Source: Gammaproteobacteria bacterium
GTDB lineage: Bacteria; Pseudomonadota; Gammaproteobacteria; SZUA-140
Assembly: GCA_003230085.1 (NCBI GenBank)
Contig: QIGV01000050.1
Span: 1-35,774 of the forward strand
Direction of reading: 5' to 3'
Length of the DNA: 35,774 bases
Shown here: positions 18,418 through 27,227 of the stretch, piece by piece
Layout: each line of letters opens with the position of its first letter
Numbering within the stretch: the stretch's first letter is position 1
Notes under the pieces: model-generated
Told to the model about the DNA's origin: nothing
What the model saw: only the letters and a program-made list of their open reading frames with translations
Database searches by the model: none
Translations under genes and position numbers: made by a program

Positions 18418-20909
18418 AAAAATTCCTGCTGGCGCTACGAATGTTGCGACGTGACTGGTTTGCCGGTGAACTACGGTTGCTAGCCTTTTCTCTCATCGTT
18501 GCAGTCGCCAGCGTGACGTCGGTCAGTTTTTTCACGGATCGCATTAGTCAGGCCTTAATTCTACAAGCAGGTGAGTTGCTGGGGGCGGACTTAAAGATCG
18601 TCTCATCGCGTCCGCTACAACCTGCTATCTTGCAACTGGCCCGGAAGTCAGCGCTCATGCAGGCTGAAAGTATTGAGTTTCCGTCCATGGTGATCGCTGG
18701 AAAAGCACATCAGCTCGCTGCGATTAAAGCAGTCAGTGAAGAATATCCGTTGCGTGGTGCCATCGTCATTGCCAATGAACCTGCAGGGTCTACCCATGTT
18801 GCGTTGAGTATGCCGCGCCCCGGGTCTGTTTGGCTGGAGCCGCGTTTGTTAGAAAATCTGCACCTTAATATTGGCGATGAACTGACTTTGGGCAATGCCC
18901 GTCTTCGAGTCACCGCTACTCTGGTGAGGGAGCCTTCACGTGCTTTGGGTGCCCTGTCCAATATAGCGCCGCGCCTGATGTTGTCGATGGCGGACCTGCC
19001 TGCAACCGGTCTTGTGCAGCCAGCCAGCCGCATATCATACAATGTATTATTCAGCGGCCCCCCCACAAAAATCAGCACATTCAGACGGGCCGCAGAAAAA
19101 ATAATCGATGCCGGGGCGCGTATCATCGGGGCAGAGGGTGCCCGACCGGAAATTCGTTCCGCCTTGGAACGCGGTGAAAAATTTCTAGGTCTTGCTGCGC
19201 TAGTGAGCGTAATGCTGTCTGGAATTGCGATTGCCATGGCATCAAGACGATTTGTAGCGAGGCGCCTGGATGGTTGCGCCATGATGCGCTGCTTTGGAGC
19301 TTCACAGTGGGATATCGTCACGATTATTTTCCTGGAGCTGCTCTTTCTGGCCTTCTTTGCGGGCCTGGTTGGTTGCATCATCGGGTATTTGGCCCAGCTG
19401 GGTTTGGTTGGGTTGTTGGGCTCACTGCTGGCGCTGGATCTTCCCGGGCCTTCTGCATTTCCTGTTGTAATTGGTATGCTGACAGGATTGATCACTGTAG
19501 TGGGTTTTGCCCTACCGATCTTACTGCATATACGCCATGTGCCTGCACTTAGGGTGCTACGTCGTGAATTGGGCGCATTGCCTGGGTCTAGCCTGTCTGT
19601 TTATGGCGCGGGCATTTTTGCATTTGGTGTGTTGATCATTTGGCAGACTGCAGACTGGGCGCTGAGTTTTTATATGCTGGCAGGGATGGCGGGTGTTTTA
19701 TTGATATTGATGGGAGTTGCAGCAGGCCTTATCCATTTGCTGCGACTGCTACAGAATCATATTGCAAGGCCATGGCGTATCGGCGTGAGGCACCTGACCC
19801 GTCGCACTGCGAGCAGCAGTATCCAAATCGCCGCGTTTGGTCTGGGTATGACCATGTTGCTGTTGTTGTCCATGGTGCGGGCAGATTTACTGCTTGCCTG
19901 GGAGGGCACCCTTCCAAAGGACACGCCGAACCGTTTTTTAATCAATATACAAGCGCACCAGGTCAGTGAACTCAGCCAGTACTTTACCGCTAATGACCTG
20001 GATGTGCCCGATATTTTCCCGATGGTCAGGGGGCGCCTGATTGAAATCAATGGCAATGAGATCACAACAGCAAGCTATGTAGATGAACGCGCGCGTCGAC
20101 TGGTTGCACGCGAGTTCAATCTGTCCTGGGCTGAAGAATTGCAGGCCGATAACGAGATCATGTCAGGGGCATGGTGGGTAAAGAGCGATGCAGGGCGTAA
20201 GGCGTTATCTGTGGAGGAAGGTATTGCTAAAACTCTGGAGATTCAACTGGGAGATTTGTTGAGCTTTGATGTGGCGGGCAGTGTTTTCAAGGCTCGTGTA
20301 AGCAGTCTCCGTAAGGTCGATTGGGGCAGTTTCAGGGTTAATTTCTTTGTTATCGCCTCCCCCGGCATGCTGGATGACTATCCAGTCAGCTACATCAGTA
20401 GTATCTATGTCCCTGCTGATAAGGATATTGTATTCAGTCAGATCTTGCAGGACTTCCCTAATATTACAGTGATTGATGTAGCTGCTATTATGAATTATGT
20501 GCGCCAGGTGATCGAAAGGGTCGTGCTAGCGGTAGACTATGTATTCATCTTTACGTTGCTGTCGGGGTTGTTGGTGCTCTATGCGACAATTCAGGCCACA
20601 CTTGACGAGCGTATTCAGGAAAATGCCATCATGCGAACACTTGGGGCTGGCCGCGCTCAATTGGTAACAGCATTGCTTATAGAATTTACCGGGATCGGTT
20701 TGCTGGCAGGTTTGGTTGCTTCCTGGGCAGCCTCTCTACTAGGCGTGGTCCTTGGAAAGCTGGTCTTTGATTTGCCCTATACTATCAATTATCCCATGAT
20801 AGCGCTGGGTACACTTACCGGGGGAGTGGGGGTCTGTATCGCTGGATATCTAGGTACCCGGCGAGTTCTGACGCGCCCACCGTTGCAATCTTTAATGGAA
20901 AGGGCATGA
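18414..20909 (+). CDS. ybbP: FtsX/MacB-like ABC transporter permease, YbbP type
   Basis: Large inner-membrane permease with two FtsX-like halves and periplasmic domains. From the GTG at 18414, which overlaps the ybbA stop as GTGA, it is 831 residues (E. coli YbbP about 804). A membrane helix lies near residues 20-45, followed by a periplasmic region. A first membrane cluster begins around 255. A second periplasmic stretch follows, and the final FtsX domain begins around residue 695 (VVLAVDYVFIFTLLSGLLVL) with the typical ENAIMRTLGAGRAQL coupling segment. Such proteins act as mechanotransmission or lipoprotein/lipid exporters. Only the YbbA ATPase is encoded nearby and no membrane-fusion partner is seen. 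Confidence 0.93.
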   Translation: MKKFLLALRMLRRDWFAGELRLLAFSLIVAVASVTSVSFFTDRISQALILQAGELLGADLKIVSSRPLQPAILQLARKSALMQAESIEFPSMVIAGKAHQLAAIKAVSEEYPLRGAIVIANEPAGSTHVALSMPRPGSVWLEPRLLENLHLNIGDELTLGNARLRVTATLVREPSRALGALSNIAPRLMLSMADLPATGLVQPASRISYNVLFSGPPTKISTFRRAAEKIIDAGARIIGAEGARPEIRSALERGEKFLGLAALVSVMLSGIAIAMASRRFVARRLDGCAMMRCFGASQWDIVTIIFLELLFLAFFAGLVGCIIGYLAQLGLVGLLGSLLALDLPGPSAFPVVIGMLTGLITVVGFALPILLHIRHVPALRVLRRELGALPGSSLSVYGAGIFAFGVLIIWQTADWALSFYMLAGMAGVLLILMGVAAGLIHLLRLLQNHIARPWRIGVRHLTRRTASSSIQIAAFGLGMTMLLLLSMVRADLLLAWEGTLPKDTPNRFLINIQAHQVSELSQYFTANDLDVPDIFPMVRGRLIEINGNEITTASYVDERARRLVAREFNLSWAEELQADNEIMSGAWWVKSDAGRKALSVEEGIAKTLEIQLGDLLSFDVAGSVFKARVSSLRKVDWGSFRVNFFVIASPGMLDDYPVSYISSIYVPADKDIVFSQILQDFPNITVIDVAAIMNYVRQVIERVVLAVDYVFIFTLLSGLLVLYATIQATLDERIQENAIMRTLGAGRAQLVTALLIEFTGIGLLAGLVASWAASLLGVVLGKLVFDLPYTINYPMIALGTLTGGVGVCIAGYLGTRRVLTRPPLQSLMERA

Positions 20910-20961
20910 AATGGCCAGTATGATGGTGTGAAAACGTGAGTGTAAATTTTATCCACTTCAG

Positions 20962-21018
20962 AGTATTTATGCCCCTTGAGGGTATTTATGCCCCTTGAGG
21001 GTATTTATGCCCCTTGAG
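20962..21018 (+). repeat. Three tandem 19-bp direct repeats upstream of the DLH-like gene
   Basis: Units at 20962-20980, 20981-20999 and 21000-21018 read GGTATTTATGCCCCTTGAG, with A replacing G as the first base of copy one. A further GGTA follows. Each junction forms the dyad CCCT-TG-AGGG. The array ends about 30 bases before the ATG of the next gene, so it could be an operator array or a slippage-prone tandem repeat. It has no spacers and is not CRISPR. Confidence 0.9.
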
Positions 21019-21047
21019 GGTACAATTTGGGCGGACAGTTTGTTGGT

Positions 21048-21734
21048 ATGAATAAGAATATGTGGCGATATCTGGCATTAATACTGGTGTTTTTCACTGG
21101 TATCTCATCTCTCCATGCCCAGGAAAGTGCGGCCCCGGCGGGCAAGATGGTCACCATGAAAACCGCTTATCACACCACATTCAGGGTTTATATGGCTGGT
21201 CCGGATGATGCGCAGTACGGGGCCTTGCTGGTACATGATCGTTGGGGGCTCAATAAACATGTCGTGCGCTGGGCAGACAAAATCGCAGCACAGGGGTACC
21301 GGGTCATTGCCATCGACTTTTTTGATGGCCGAACAGTTGATAACTACACCATGGCCAGGGAAATAATCAAATCAATTGATCCTGAATGGGTAGAGGCAGA
21401 TCTGCGCGCCGCTGTTGCGAACCTTGAGCGCCCTAGTCGAAAAATTGTCGGTGTGACATGGGGCAAGGGCGCTCACTATACCGCCACGCTGGCCAAGCAA
21501 ATGCCTGACGCATTCTCTGCGCTAATTACGTATCATCAGCGCTCTAGCGCTGGTCAGGGTGCTGCCCGGCGTTTGAACCTGCCTTTGCTGGAAGTCGTAT
21601 CAGAACGCAGTTTATTAAACCCTGAAGATTTTGAAGGGAGCGCCAAGGTCAGGGAGGATACGTGGGAGGCGACCGCCAAGTTTCTGGATGCCAATTTTGA
21701 ACATGCTGCCAATCAGGACATTCCCTCAAAATAA
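21048..21734 (+). CDS. Exported dienelactone hydrolase-like protein, catalytic residues lost
   Basis: Alpha/beta-hydrolase fold protein resembling dienelactone hydrolase (PF01738). From the ATG at 21048 it is 228 residues, with an N-terminal signal peptide (about 1-24, ending SLHA before QES), so it is expected in the periplasm. LLVHDRWGLNKH aligns with the DLH EIFG segment, and AIDFFDGR follows. The nucleophile elbow normally reads GxCxG but here is GVTWG (135-139), with Thr in place of Cys. I see no equivalent of the catalytic Asp and His towards the C-terminus. It may be a non-enzymatic or altered-function member. A TTG at 21027 and an ATG at 21060 are alternative starts. Confidence 0.75.
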   Translation: MNKNMWRYLALILVFFTGISSLHAQESAAPAGKMVTMKTAYHTTFRVYMAGPDDAQYGALLVHDRWGLNKHVVRWADKIAAQGYRVIAIDFFDGRTVDNYTMAREIIKSIDPEWVEADLRAAVANLERPSRKIVGVTWGKGAHYTATLAKQMPDAFSALITYHQRSSAGQGAARRLNLPLLEVVSERSLLNPEDFEGSAKVREDTWEATAKFLDANFEHAANQDIPSK

Positions 21735-21755
21735 CTCGAGCTATCCTGGTTTATC

Positions 21756-21881
21756 TTAGATGAACAGGGCCTTTTCAGGTTTCCCTAATTGCCTGGCGAC
21801 CTCCTGGGAAAGCTTTTTCATCAACGCTTGCTCAGTGTCCACTGAGGTCTCTGTATTAGTTTGCAGCTTTAGATAAGGCAT
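21756..21881 (-). pseudogene. Truncated MIF/tautomerase-family gene remnant
   Basis: A 41-codon minus-strand frame begins MPYLKLQTNT and runs through ALMKKLSQEVARQLGKPEK before ALFI and a TAA. The start (Pro1 after Met, beta strand, helix, then GKPE) matches the N-terminal third of the MIF/phenylpyruvate tautomerase-like family, normally about 115 residues. Similarity stops right after GKPEK, and the other frames downstream do not restore it. An AGGA Shine-Dalgarno is still present eight bases before the ATG, and TATAAT lies further upstream. The likely event is deletion of the 3' two-thirds, fusing the gene end to DNA 21 bases from the DLH-like stop. A functional micro-protein cannot be excluded. 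Confidence 0.65.
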
Positions 21882-22008
21882 ATCGATTCCTGGCAAGGTT
21901 ATAATTCTTAATTATAGTTTATGCGAGCTTTTCTGACAGTCGCAAAACCTGGCTGCTTTCCCCATTATGCCCTGAAGATTTTTGTGGAAATCCAGGCCAT
22001 CTATCCTA

Positions 22009-22030
22009 TTGATAACCTGTGTGCTATCAA
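22009..22030. promoter_or_regulatory. Palindrome upstream of ilvB (candidate operator)
   Basis: TTGATA and TATCAA form perfect 6-bp arms separated by 10 bases, about 130 bases before the ilvB start. Spacing does not fit an FNR box (which has four bases between TTGAT and ATCAA). A LysR-type or other dimeric regulator site is possible. Confidence 0.35.
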
Positions 22031-22105
22031 ATATTGCCGCTGATATTATACCGTAGGGTGATTGATCTATCTTTTGGAGTAATATCTAATTACAATGTTA
22101 TGTTT

Positions 22106-22119
22106 TGCATTAGTATGCA
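22106..22119. promoter_or_regulatory. Second palindrome upstream of ilvB
   Basis: TGCAT-TAGT-ATGCA, perfect 5-bp arms, lies about 40 bases before ilvB in the untranslated leader or promoter. No attenuator-type hairpin with a T tract was found between 21882 and 22161, unlike the leuA leader. Significance is uncertain at this arm length. Confidence 0.25.
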
Positions 22120-22161
22120 GATATTCCAACATTAGTTCATTGATTATAGAGGTAATTACGC

Positions 22162-23856
22162 TTGGAATTAACAGGCGCTGAAATTCTAGTCCGGTTCTTG
22201 AAGGATGAGGGCGTCAAACATATATTTGGCTATCCTGGTGGTGCGGTGCTGCATATTTATGATGCGTTGTACCAACAAGAGGACGTCGAACATATCCTGG
22301 TACGCCATGAGCAGGGCGCCACCCACGCGGCAGATGGCTATGCGCGCGCTACCGGTAAACCAGGCGTGGCACTGGTGACATCCGGGCCAGGGGCAACCAA
22401 TGCCGTGACCGGTATTGCAACCGCCTATATGGATTCAATCCCTTTAGTTGTTATTACCGGGCAGGTGCCTACCAACATGATTGGAAATGATGCCTTTCAG
22501 GAAGTGGACTCCGTCGGCATTACCCGGCCCTGCGTGAAGCACAATTTTCTCGTCAAGCATGTCGATGATTTGGCGATAACGCTGAAAAGGGCTTTTTATA
22601 TTGCTACAACTGGGCGGCCTGGTCCTGTGGTTGTCGATGTGCCAAAGGATGTGACCGCGGCGAAAGCAGATTATGTCTTTCCCCGCAAGGTACAAATGCG
22701 TTCGTATAATCCGGTTACCAAGGGACATATCGGCCAGATCAAGCGGGCGGTAAAGCTCATGCTGAGCGCCAAACGTCCTATGCTCTATACGGGTGGGGGC
22801 GTGATTCTCGGGGGCGGAAGCAAACTGCTCACAGAGATGACACAATTGCTCGGTTTTCCTATCACCAACACCTTGATGGGGCTGGGCGCTTACCCCGGTA
22901 CAGACAGGCAATTTCTGGGCATGCTGGGCATGCATGGCACCTATGAAGCCAATATGGCTATGCATCATTGTGATGTGCTGATCGCCATCGGTGCGCGCTT
23001 TGATGACCGCGTAACCGGAAATATAGAAAAATTCTGCACCAAGGCCAAAATCATCCATGTCGATATTGATCCTTCGTCCATATCCAAGAATGTAAGGGTA
23101 GATATCCCTATCGTAGGCACTGTGGATCAGGTCCTCCAGGATATGCTCGATGTTCTTAAAGCGAAGACGCTTAAACCGGATCAGGATGGACTCAAGAACT
23201 GGTGGCAGCAGATTGAAGAGTGGCGCAAGACTGACTGCCTGAAATACGAAAATAGCAAGAAAATTATCAAGCCACAATATGTACTGGAAAACCTGTACAA
23301 GGTGACACGCGGCAATGCTTATGTCACCTCGGATGTGGGACAGCACCAAATGTGGACAGCGCAGTTTTATAAGTTTTCAAAGCCCTATCGCTGGATCAAT
23401 TCAGGCGGTCTGGGGACCATGGGTTTTGGATTGCCTGCCGCTATGGGCGCACAGATTGCCCACCCCCGTTCAACAGTCGTATGTGTTACCGGGGAAGGCA
23501 GTATTCAAATGTGCATACAAGAGCTGGCGACTTGCCTCCAGTATGGCTTGCCTATCAAGATTATCACCCTGAATAATCATTGTTTGGGCATGGTCAGGCA
23601 GTGGCAGGAATTTTTTTACGGGGGACGTTACGCCATGTCCTATATGGATTCACTGCCTGACTTTGTGAAGCTGGCGGAAAGCTATGGCCATGTCGGGATG
23701 CGCATTGAAGACCCCGCCGATGTGGCATCTGCCTTGAAAGAAGCTATGAGTATGAAAAACAAATTAGTTTTTATGGACTTTATTACCGACCAGACAGAAA
23801 ATGTCTACCCCATGATACCGGCTGGTGCCGGTCTGAATGAAATGATTTTAATCTGA
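22162..23856 (+). CDS. ilvB: Acetolactate synthase large (catalytic) subunit
   Basis: ThDP-dependent condensation of pyruvate with pyruvate or 2-ketobutyrate, the first common step of Val/Leu/Ile synthesis. The 564 residues begin MELTGAEILVRFLKDEGV from a TTG codon, supported by GAGGT eight bases upstream and by match to the family start. The catalytic Glu is E50 (VRHEQGATHAADGYAR). The central FAD-type domain follows, and the ThDP/Mg motif GEGS...NN lies at about 444-472. The next gene, the regulatory subunit, starts two bases after the stop. The symbol could equally be ilvI or ilvG; ilvB is used for the catalytic subunit generally. Confidence 0.96.
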   Translation: MELTGAEILVRFLKDEGVKHIFGYPGGAVLHIYDALYQQEDVEHILVRHEQGATHAADGYARATGKPGVALVTSGPGATNAVTGIATAYMDSIPLVVITGQVPTNMIGNDAFQEVDSVGITRPCVKHNFLVKHVDDLAITLKRAFYIATTGRPGPVVVDVPKDVTAAKADYVFPRKVQMRSYNPVTKGHIGQIKRAVKLMLSAKRPMLYTGGGVILGGGSKLLTEMTQLLGFPITNTLMGLGAYPGTDRQFLGMLGMHGTYEANMAMHHCDVLIAIGARFDDRVTGNIEKFCTKAKIIHVDIDPSSISKNVRVDIPIVGTVDQVLQDMLDVLKAKTLKPDQDGLKNWWQQIEEWRKTDCLKYENSKKIIKPQYVLENLYKVTRGNAYVTSDVGQHQMWTAQFYKFSKPYRWINSGGLGTMGFGLPAAMGAQIAHPRSTVVCVTGEGSIQMCIQELATCLQYGLPIKIITLNNHCLGMVRQWQEFFYGGRYAMSYMDSLPDFVKLAESYGHVGMRIEDPADVASALKEAMSMKNKLVFMDFITDQTENVYPMIPAGAGLNEMILI

Positions 23857-23858
23857 TT

Positions 23859-24350
23859 ATGCGGCATATTATATCCATATTAATGGAAAACGAGGCGGGG
23901 GCATTGTCACGTGTGGCTGGCTTGTTCAGTGCGCGCGGATACAATATCGAGTCACTGACTGTGGCGCCAACTGAAGATGCTTCCATGTCGCGCTTGACAC
24001 TGGTAACTCGCGGGTCCGAAGAAATTATTGAACAAATTACCAAGCAGCTCAATAAACTTATTGATGTAATTAAATTGCAGGACCTGTCAGAAGGAACGCA
24101 CATAGAGCGGGAAATTCTGTTAATTAAGGTCAAGGCTATGGATAATGGTCGTGAAGAGATGATGCGTCTCACTGATATCTTTCGAGGCAGCATTATCGAT
24201 GTGACTGAGCAGGCATTCACCGTTGAAGTTACCGGTACTGGCGAAAAACTGGATGCCTTTATAGAAGCCGTAGATAAACAGCTGATTATTGAAACAGTTC
24301 GTTCAGGGGTGACAGGCATTGCCCGTGGCGATAAGTGTCTGCGGGTCTGA
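23859..24350 (+). CDS. ilvH: Acetolactate synthase small (regulatory) subunit
   Basis: Regulatory partner of IlvB that confers valine feedback inhibition and stimulates catalysis. It has 163 residues. An N-terminal ACT domain (about 4-75: ISILMENEAGALSRVAGLFSARGYN) contains the Gly/Asn-lined effector site. The C-terminal ALS_ss_C domain begins near 85 (HIEREILLIKV). The length matches IlvH rather than the short IlvM or IlvN types. It lies two bases after ilvB and 78 bases before ilvC, so the three are probably co-transcribed. Confidence 0.96.
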   Translation: MRHIISILMENEAGALSRVAGLFSARGYNIESLTVAPTEDASMSRLTLVTRGSEEIIEQITKQLNKLIDVIKLQDLSEGTHIEREILLIKVKAMDNGREEMMRLTDIFRGSIIDVTEQAFTVEVTGTGEKLDAFIEAVDKQLIIETVRSGVTGIARGDKCLRV

Positions 24351-24398
24351 AATACAGTTTAACAGGCTGTTGAGAGAGTATTGCAGGAAATGTTCTAG

Positions 24399-25445
<1,047 letters not shown>

Positions 25446-25499
25446 GGGCCTGTCGGAGATAGAGGGCTATAGAGATTCTTATTTAACAGGGGGAGTGGG

Positions 25500-25516
25500 T
25501 TACCAGCCTGTGGTAA
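25500..25516. promoter_or_regulatory. Short inverted repeat between ilvC and the Psd-like gene
   Basis: TTACCA-gcctg-TGGTAA has perfect 6-bp arms with a 5-base loop in the 116-base gap after ilvC. No T tract follows, so it is not a standard terminator. An operator or RNA processing hairpin is possible. Confidence 0.3.
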
Positions 25517-25561
25517 GATAGGCGTAATAATCTTGCGTCTATAAAAAATCTGAAACCTGTC

Positions 25562-26209
25562 ATGTCTGCGGAGTACCCCTACATCGCGCGCCAGGGATGG
25601 CCTCTCATTCTTGTGATTGTTGTCATTGCCCTGATTGCACAGGTAACCGGTGGCATCGCCTGGTCGATTGTCCCGTGGCTGCTCACTGGGTTTCTGATTT
25701 ATCTCTTCCGCGACCCGAAGCGTAGCATACCACCAGCTCCACTGGGGATTGTCAGTCCTGTGGATGGTGAAGTGACGGCCGTCACCGAGACCCATGACCC
25801 CTATCTAGATCGTGAAGCAATCAGAATCAGGCTGCGTATGAGTATCATGGGCAGCTACTCAATCCGTATTCCGACCGAAGGTAAGGTGATGAAGGTATGG
25901 TCGCAGCAGATTCAGGAGAAGGAAGCACAGGACAAGACCGAGAGCGGAGCACCGGTCGACCGCTATGCAATCTGGGTGCAGACCGACGAGGAGGATGACG
26001 CCGTTGTGGTGATCAGGCGATTTAGAAGATTGATTCGCCCCCAGTGTTACATTTATATCGGTCAGCGCATCGGTCAGGGACAGCGTTGTGGGATGGTCAG
26101 TTTCGGCGGAGGCATTGATGTCTATATCCCCACCAATTCACGAATTCAGGTCCATAAGGGTGACAAGGTCTGTGCAGGCTCGGATATCATCGCTACGTTC
26201 ACTCATTAA
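25562..26209 (+). CDS. Phosphatidylserine decarboxylase-like protein lacking the pyruvoyl serine (putative pseudoenzyme)
   Basis: 215-residue homologue of the short bacterial Psd proenzyme, in the usual position between ilvC and pssA. The N-terminus YIARQGWPLI, two membrane segments (about 14-48), FRDPKR, SPVDGEV with the catalytic-type Asp (D68), and DPYLDREA are all family-like. The self-cleavage site, normally FGSR followed by VDVYLP, reads FGGGIDVYIP (181-190), so the Ser that becomes the pyruvoyl group is Gly183. The NVHSNR block with the catalytic His reads GSYSIR (97-102), with Tyr99 in its place. The LENERN block is also lost. The frame is intact, which argues for a retained non-decarboxylase role. 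A true Psd must be encoded elsewhere. Confidence 0.8.
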   Translation: MSAEYPYIARQGWPLILVIVVIALIAQVTGGIAWSIVPWLLTGFLIYLFRDPKRSIPPAPLGIVSPVDGEVTAVTETHDPYLDREAIRIRLRMSIMGSYSIRIPTEGKVMKVWSQQIQEKEAQDKTESGAPVDRYAIWVQTDEEDDAVVVIRRFRRLIRPQCYIYIGQRIGQGQRCGMVSFGGGIDVYIPTNSRIQVHKGDKVCAGSDIIATFTH

Positions 26210-26233
26210 TTTAGAAACAGGGCATAAAAACCG

Positions 26234-27013
26234 GTGACAGAAGAGATCAAGGAACCAAAGCGGCGCAGAGGGATTTACTTGCTGCCTAACTTGTTTACGA
26301 CAGCTGCATTGTTTGCCGGATTCTACGCCATCGTAGCGTCTATCGGTGGTCGCTTTGAAGCGGCAGGAATAGCCATTTTTGTCGCCATGTTTATGGATGG
26401 TGCCGATGGCCGCATTGCTCGCCTGACCAACACTCAAAGTGACTTTGGCGTCGAATACGACAGTCTTTCTGATATGGTGGCCTTTGGTTTGGCGCCGGCG
26501 CTGGTGGTCTATATCTGGTCACTATCGTCACTAGGGAAACTCGGTTGGCTGGCAGCCTTTATCTATACGGCCGCGGCTGCATTACGTCTGGCGCGTTTCA
26601 ATACTCAGTCAGAAAGCAGTGACAAGGCTTATTTTCAGGGTCTGCCATCACCTCCTGCAGCTGCCCTGATTGCCGCATTGGTTTGGCTCGGTAGTGATTA
26701 TGGCGTTAAGGGTGAAGACATCGCCTACCTGACGTTCATACTGACCCTGGGGGCAGGCCTGCTGATGGTCAGTAATGTCCGTTACTACAGCTTCAAGGAC
26801 ATTGACCTCAAAGGTAAAGTACCCTTTGTGGCACTCTTGCTACTGGTGTTAATTATTGTGTTTGTGTCTATCGATCCGCCTATCATCCTGTTTACCATGG
26901 CGGTTACCTACGCATTATCTGGATTTCTAATCACTCTTTTTCAGCTGCGTAAAAGACGTGCTGAGAGAAAAACGGCGCTTAAAGGAGGGGATGGGCCGGA
27001 CAAAAACACATAA
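26234..27013 (+). CDS. pssA: CDP-diacylglycerol-serine O-phosphatidyltransferase (PssA, CDP-alcohol type)
   Basis: Makes phosphatidylserine from CDP-diacylglycerol and serine in the inner membrane. The 259 residues start at GTG. The signature DGADGRIARLTNTQSDFG..YDSLSDM (about 56-80) matches DxxDGxxARxxxxxxxxGxxxDxxxD exactly. Several hydrophobic helices follow. This is the Bacillus-type integral membrane enzyme, unrelated to the phospholipase-D-like PssA of E. coli. It lies 24 bases after the Psd-like gene. Since that gene appears catalytically dead, the pathway from PS to PE presumably uses another decarboxylase. Confidence 0.93.
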   Translation: MTEEIKEPKRRRGIYLLPNLFTTAALFAGFYAIVASIGGRFEAAGIAIFVAMFMDGADGRIARLTNTQSDFGVEYDSLSDMVAFGLAPALVVYIWSLSSLGKLGWLAAFIYTAAAALRLARFNTQSESSDKAYFQGLPSPPAAALIAALVWLGSDYGVKGEDIAYLTFILTLGAGLLMVSNVRYYSFKDIDLKGKVPFVALLLLVLIIVFVSIDPPIILFTMAVTYALSGFLITLFQLRKRRAERKTALKGGDGPDKNT

Positions 27014-27069
27014 TATCCTCATCATATGTAATGCTTGGCTTTTCCTGACGGGTGGTTTATATTCAAACT

Positions 27070-27186
27070 ATGTTCAACGATATCGCAATATCCACAGAAG
27101 CAGCATGCCATGCATGTACCCAAGGCAGCGTTGCCGCTGACCTGTTAAATTCCAGTGTTCTCCCACTGTGCCTGCTGCTGCCGTAA
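27070..27186 (+). CDS. leuL: Putative leucine leader peptide of leuA (attenuation)
   Basis: A 38-codon frame starts at ATG 27070 and ends VLPLCLLLP at a TAA at 27184. Six of its 38 residues are Leu, three of them consecutive CTG codons three codons before the stop. A GCTGCC/GGCAGC hairpin (27177-27192) overlaps the Leu codons and the stop, and a terminator-like hairpin with T6 follows at 27228-27268. The layout matches ribosome-mediated attenuation of leucine operons: stalling at Leu codons would favour an alternative RNA structure and allow leuA transcription. Weak points are a poor Shine-Dalgarno (GGGTGG is 14 bases away) and no clearly identified antiterminator pairing. Confidence 0.55.
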   Translation: MFNDIAISTEAACHACTQGSVAADLLNSSVLPLCLLLP

Positions 27187-27192
27187 GGCAGC
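27177..27192 (+). promoter_or_regulatory. Leader hairpin overlapping Leu codons and stop
   Basis: GCTGCC-GTAA-GGCAGC gives a perfect 6-bp stem with a GNRA-type tetraloop. It includes the last Leu codon and the stop of the putative leader peptide. It could be the pause hairpin of the attenuator. Confidence 0.5.
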
Positions 27193-27227
27193 CTACTTAT
27201 TCATATCCCTCATTCTCAAATTTGATA

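Noticed and set aside
18710-19495. 261-codon minus-strand open frame
   Set aside because: It lies antisense to the ybbP permease and is rich in Ser, Arg and Pro as expected from reverse reading of a membrane gene.
20962-21018. Possible CRISPR-like repeat
   Set aside because: The units abut directly with no spacers and there are no cas genes.
22444-23349. 301-codon minus-strand open frame
   Set aside because: It lies wholly inside ilvB, which has clear motifs. The opposite-strand frame has no recognisable domain and its composition is that of an antisense shadow.
26958-27140. 60-codon plus-strand frame overlapping the pssA end
   Set aside because: It is out of frame with pssA, has no family features, and conflicts with the better-supported leucine leader frame.
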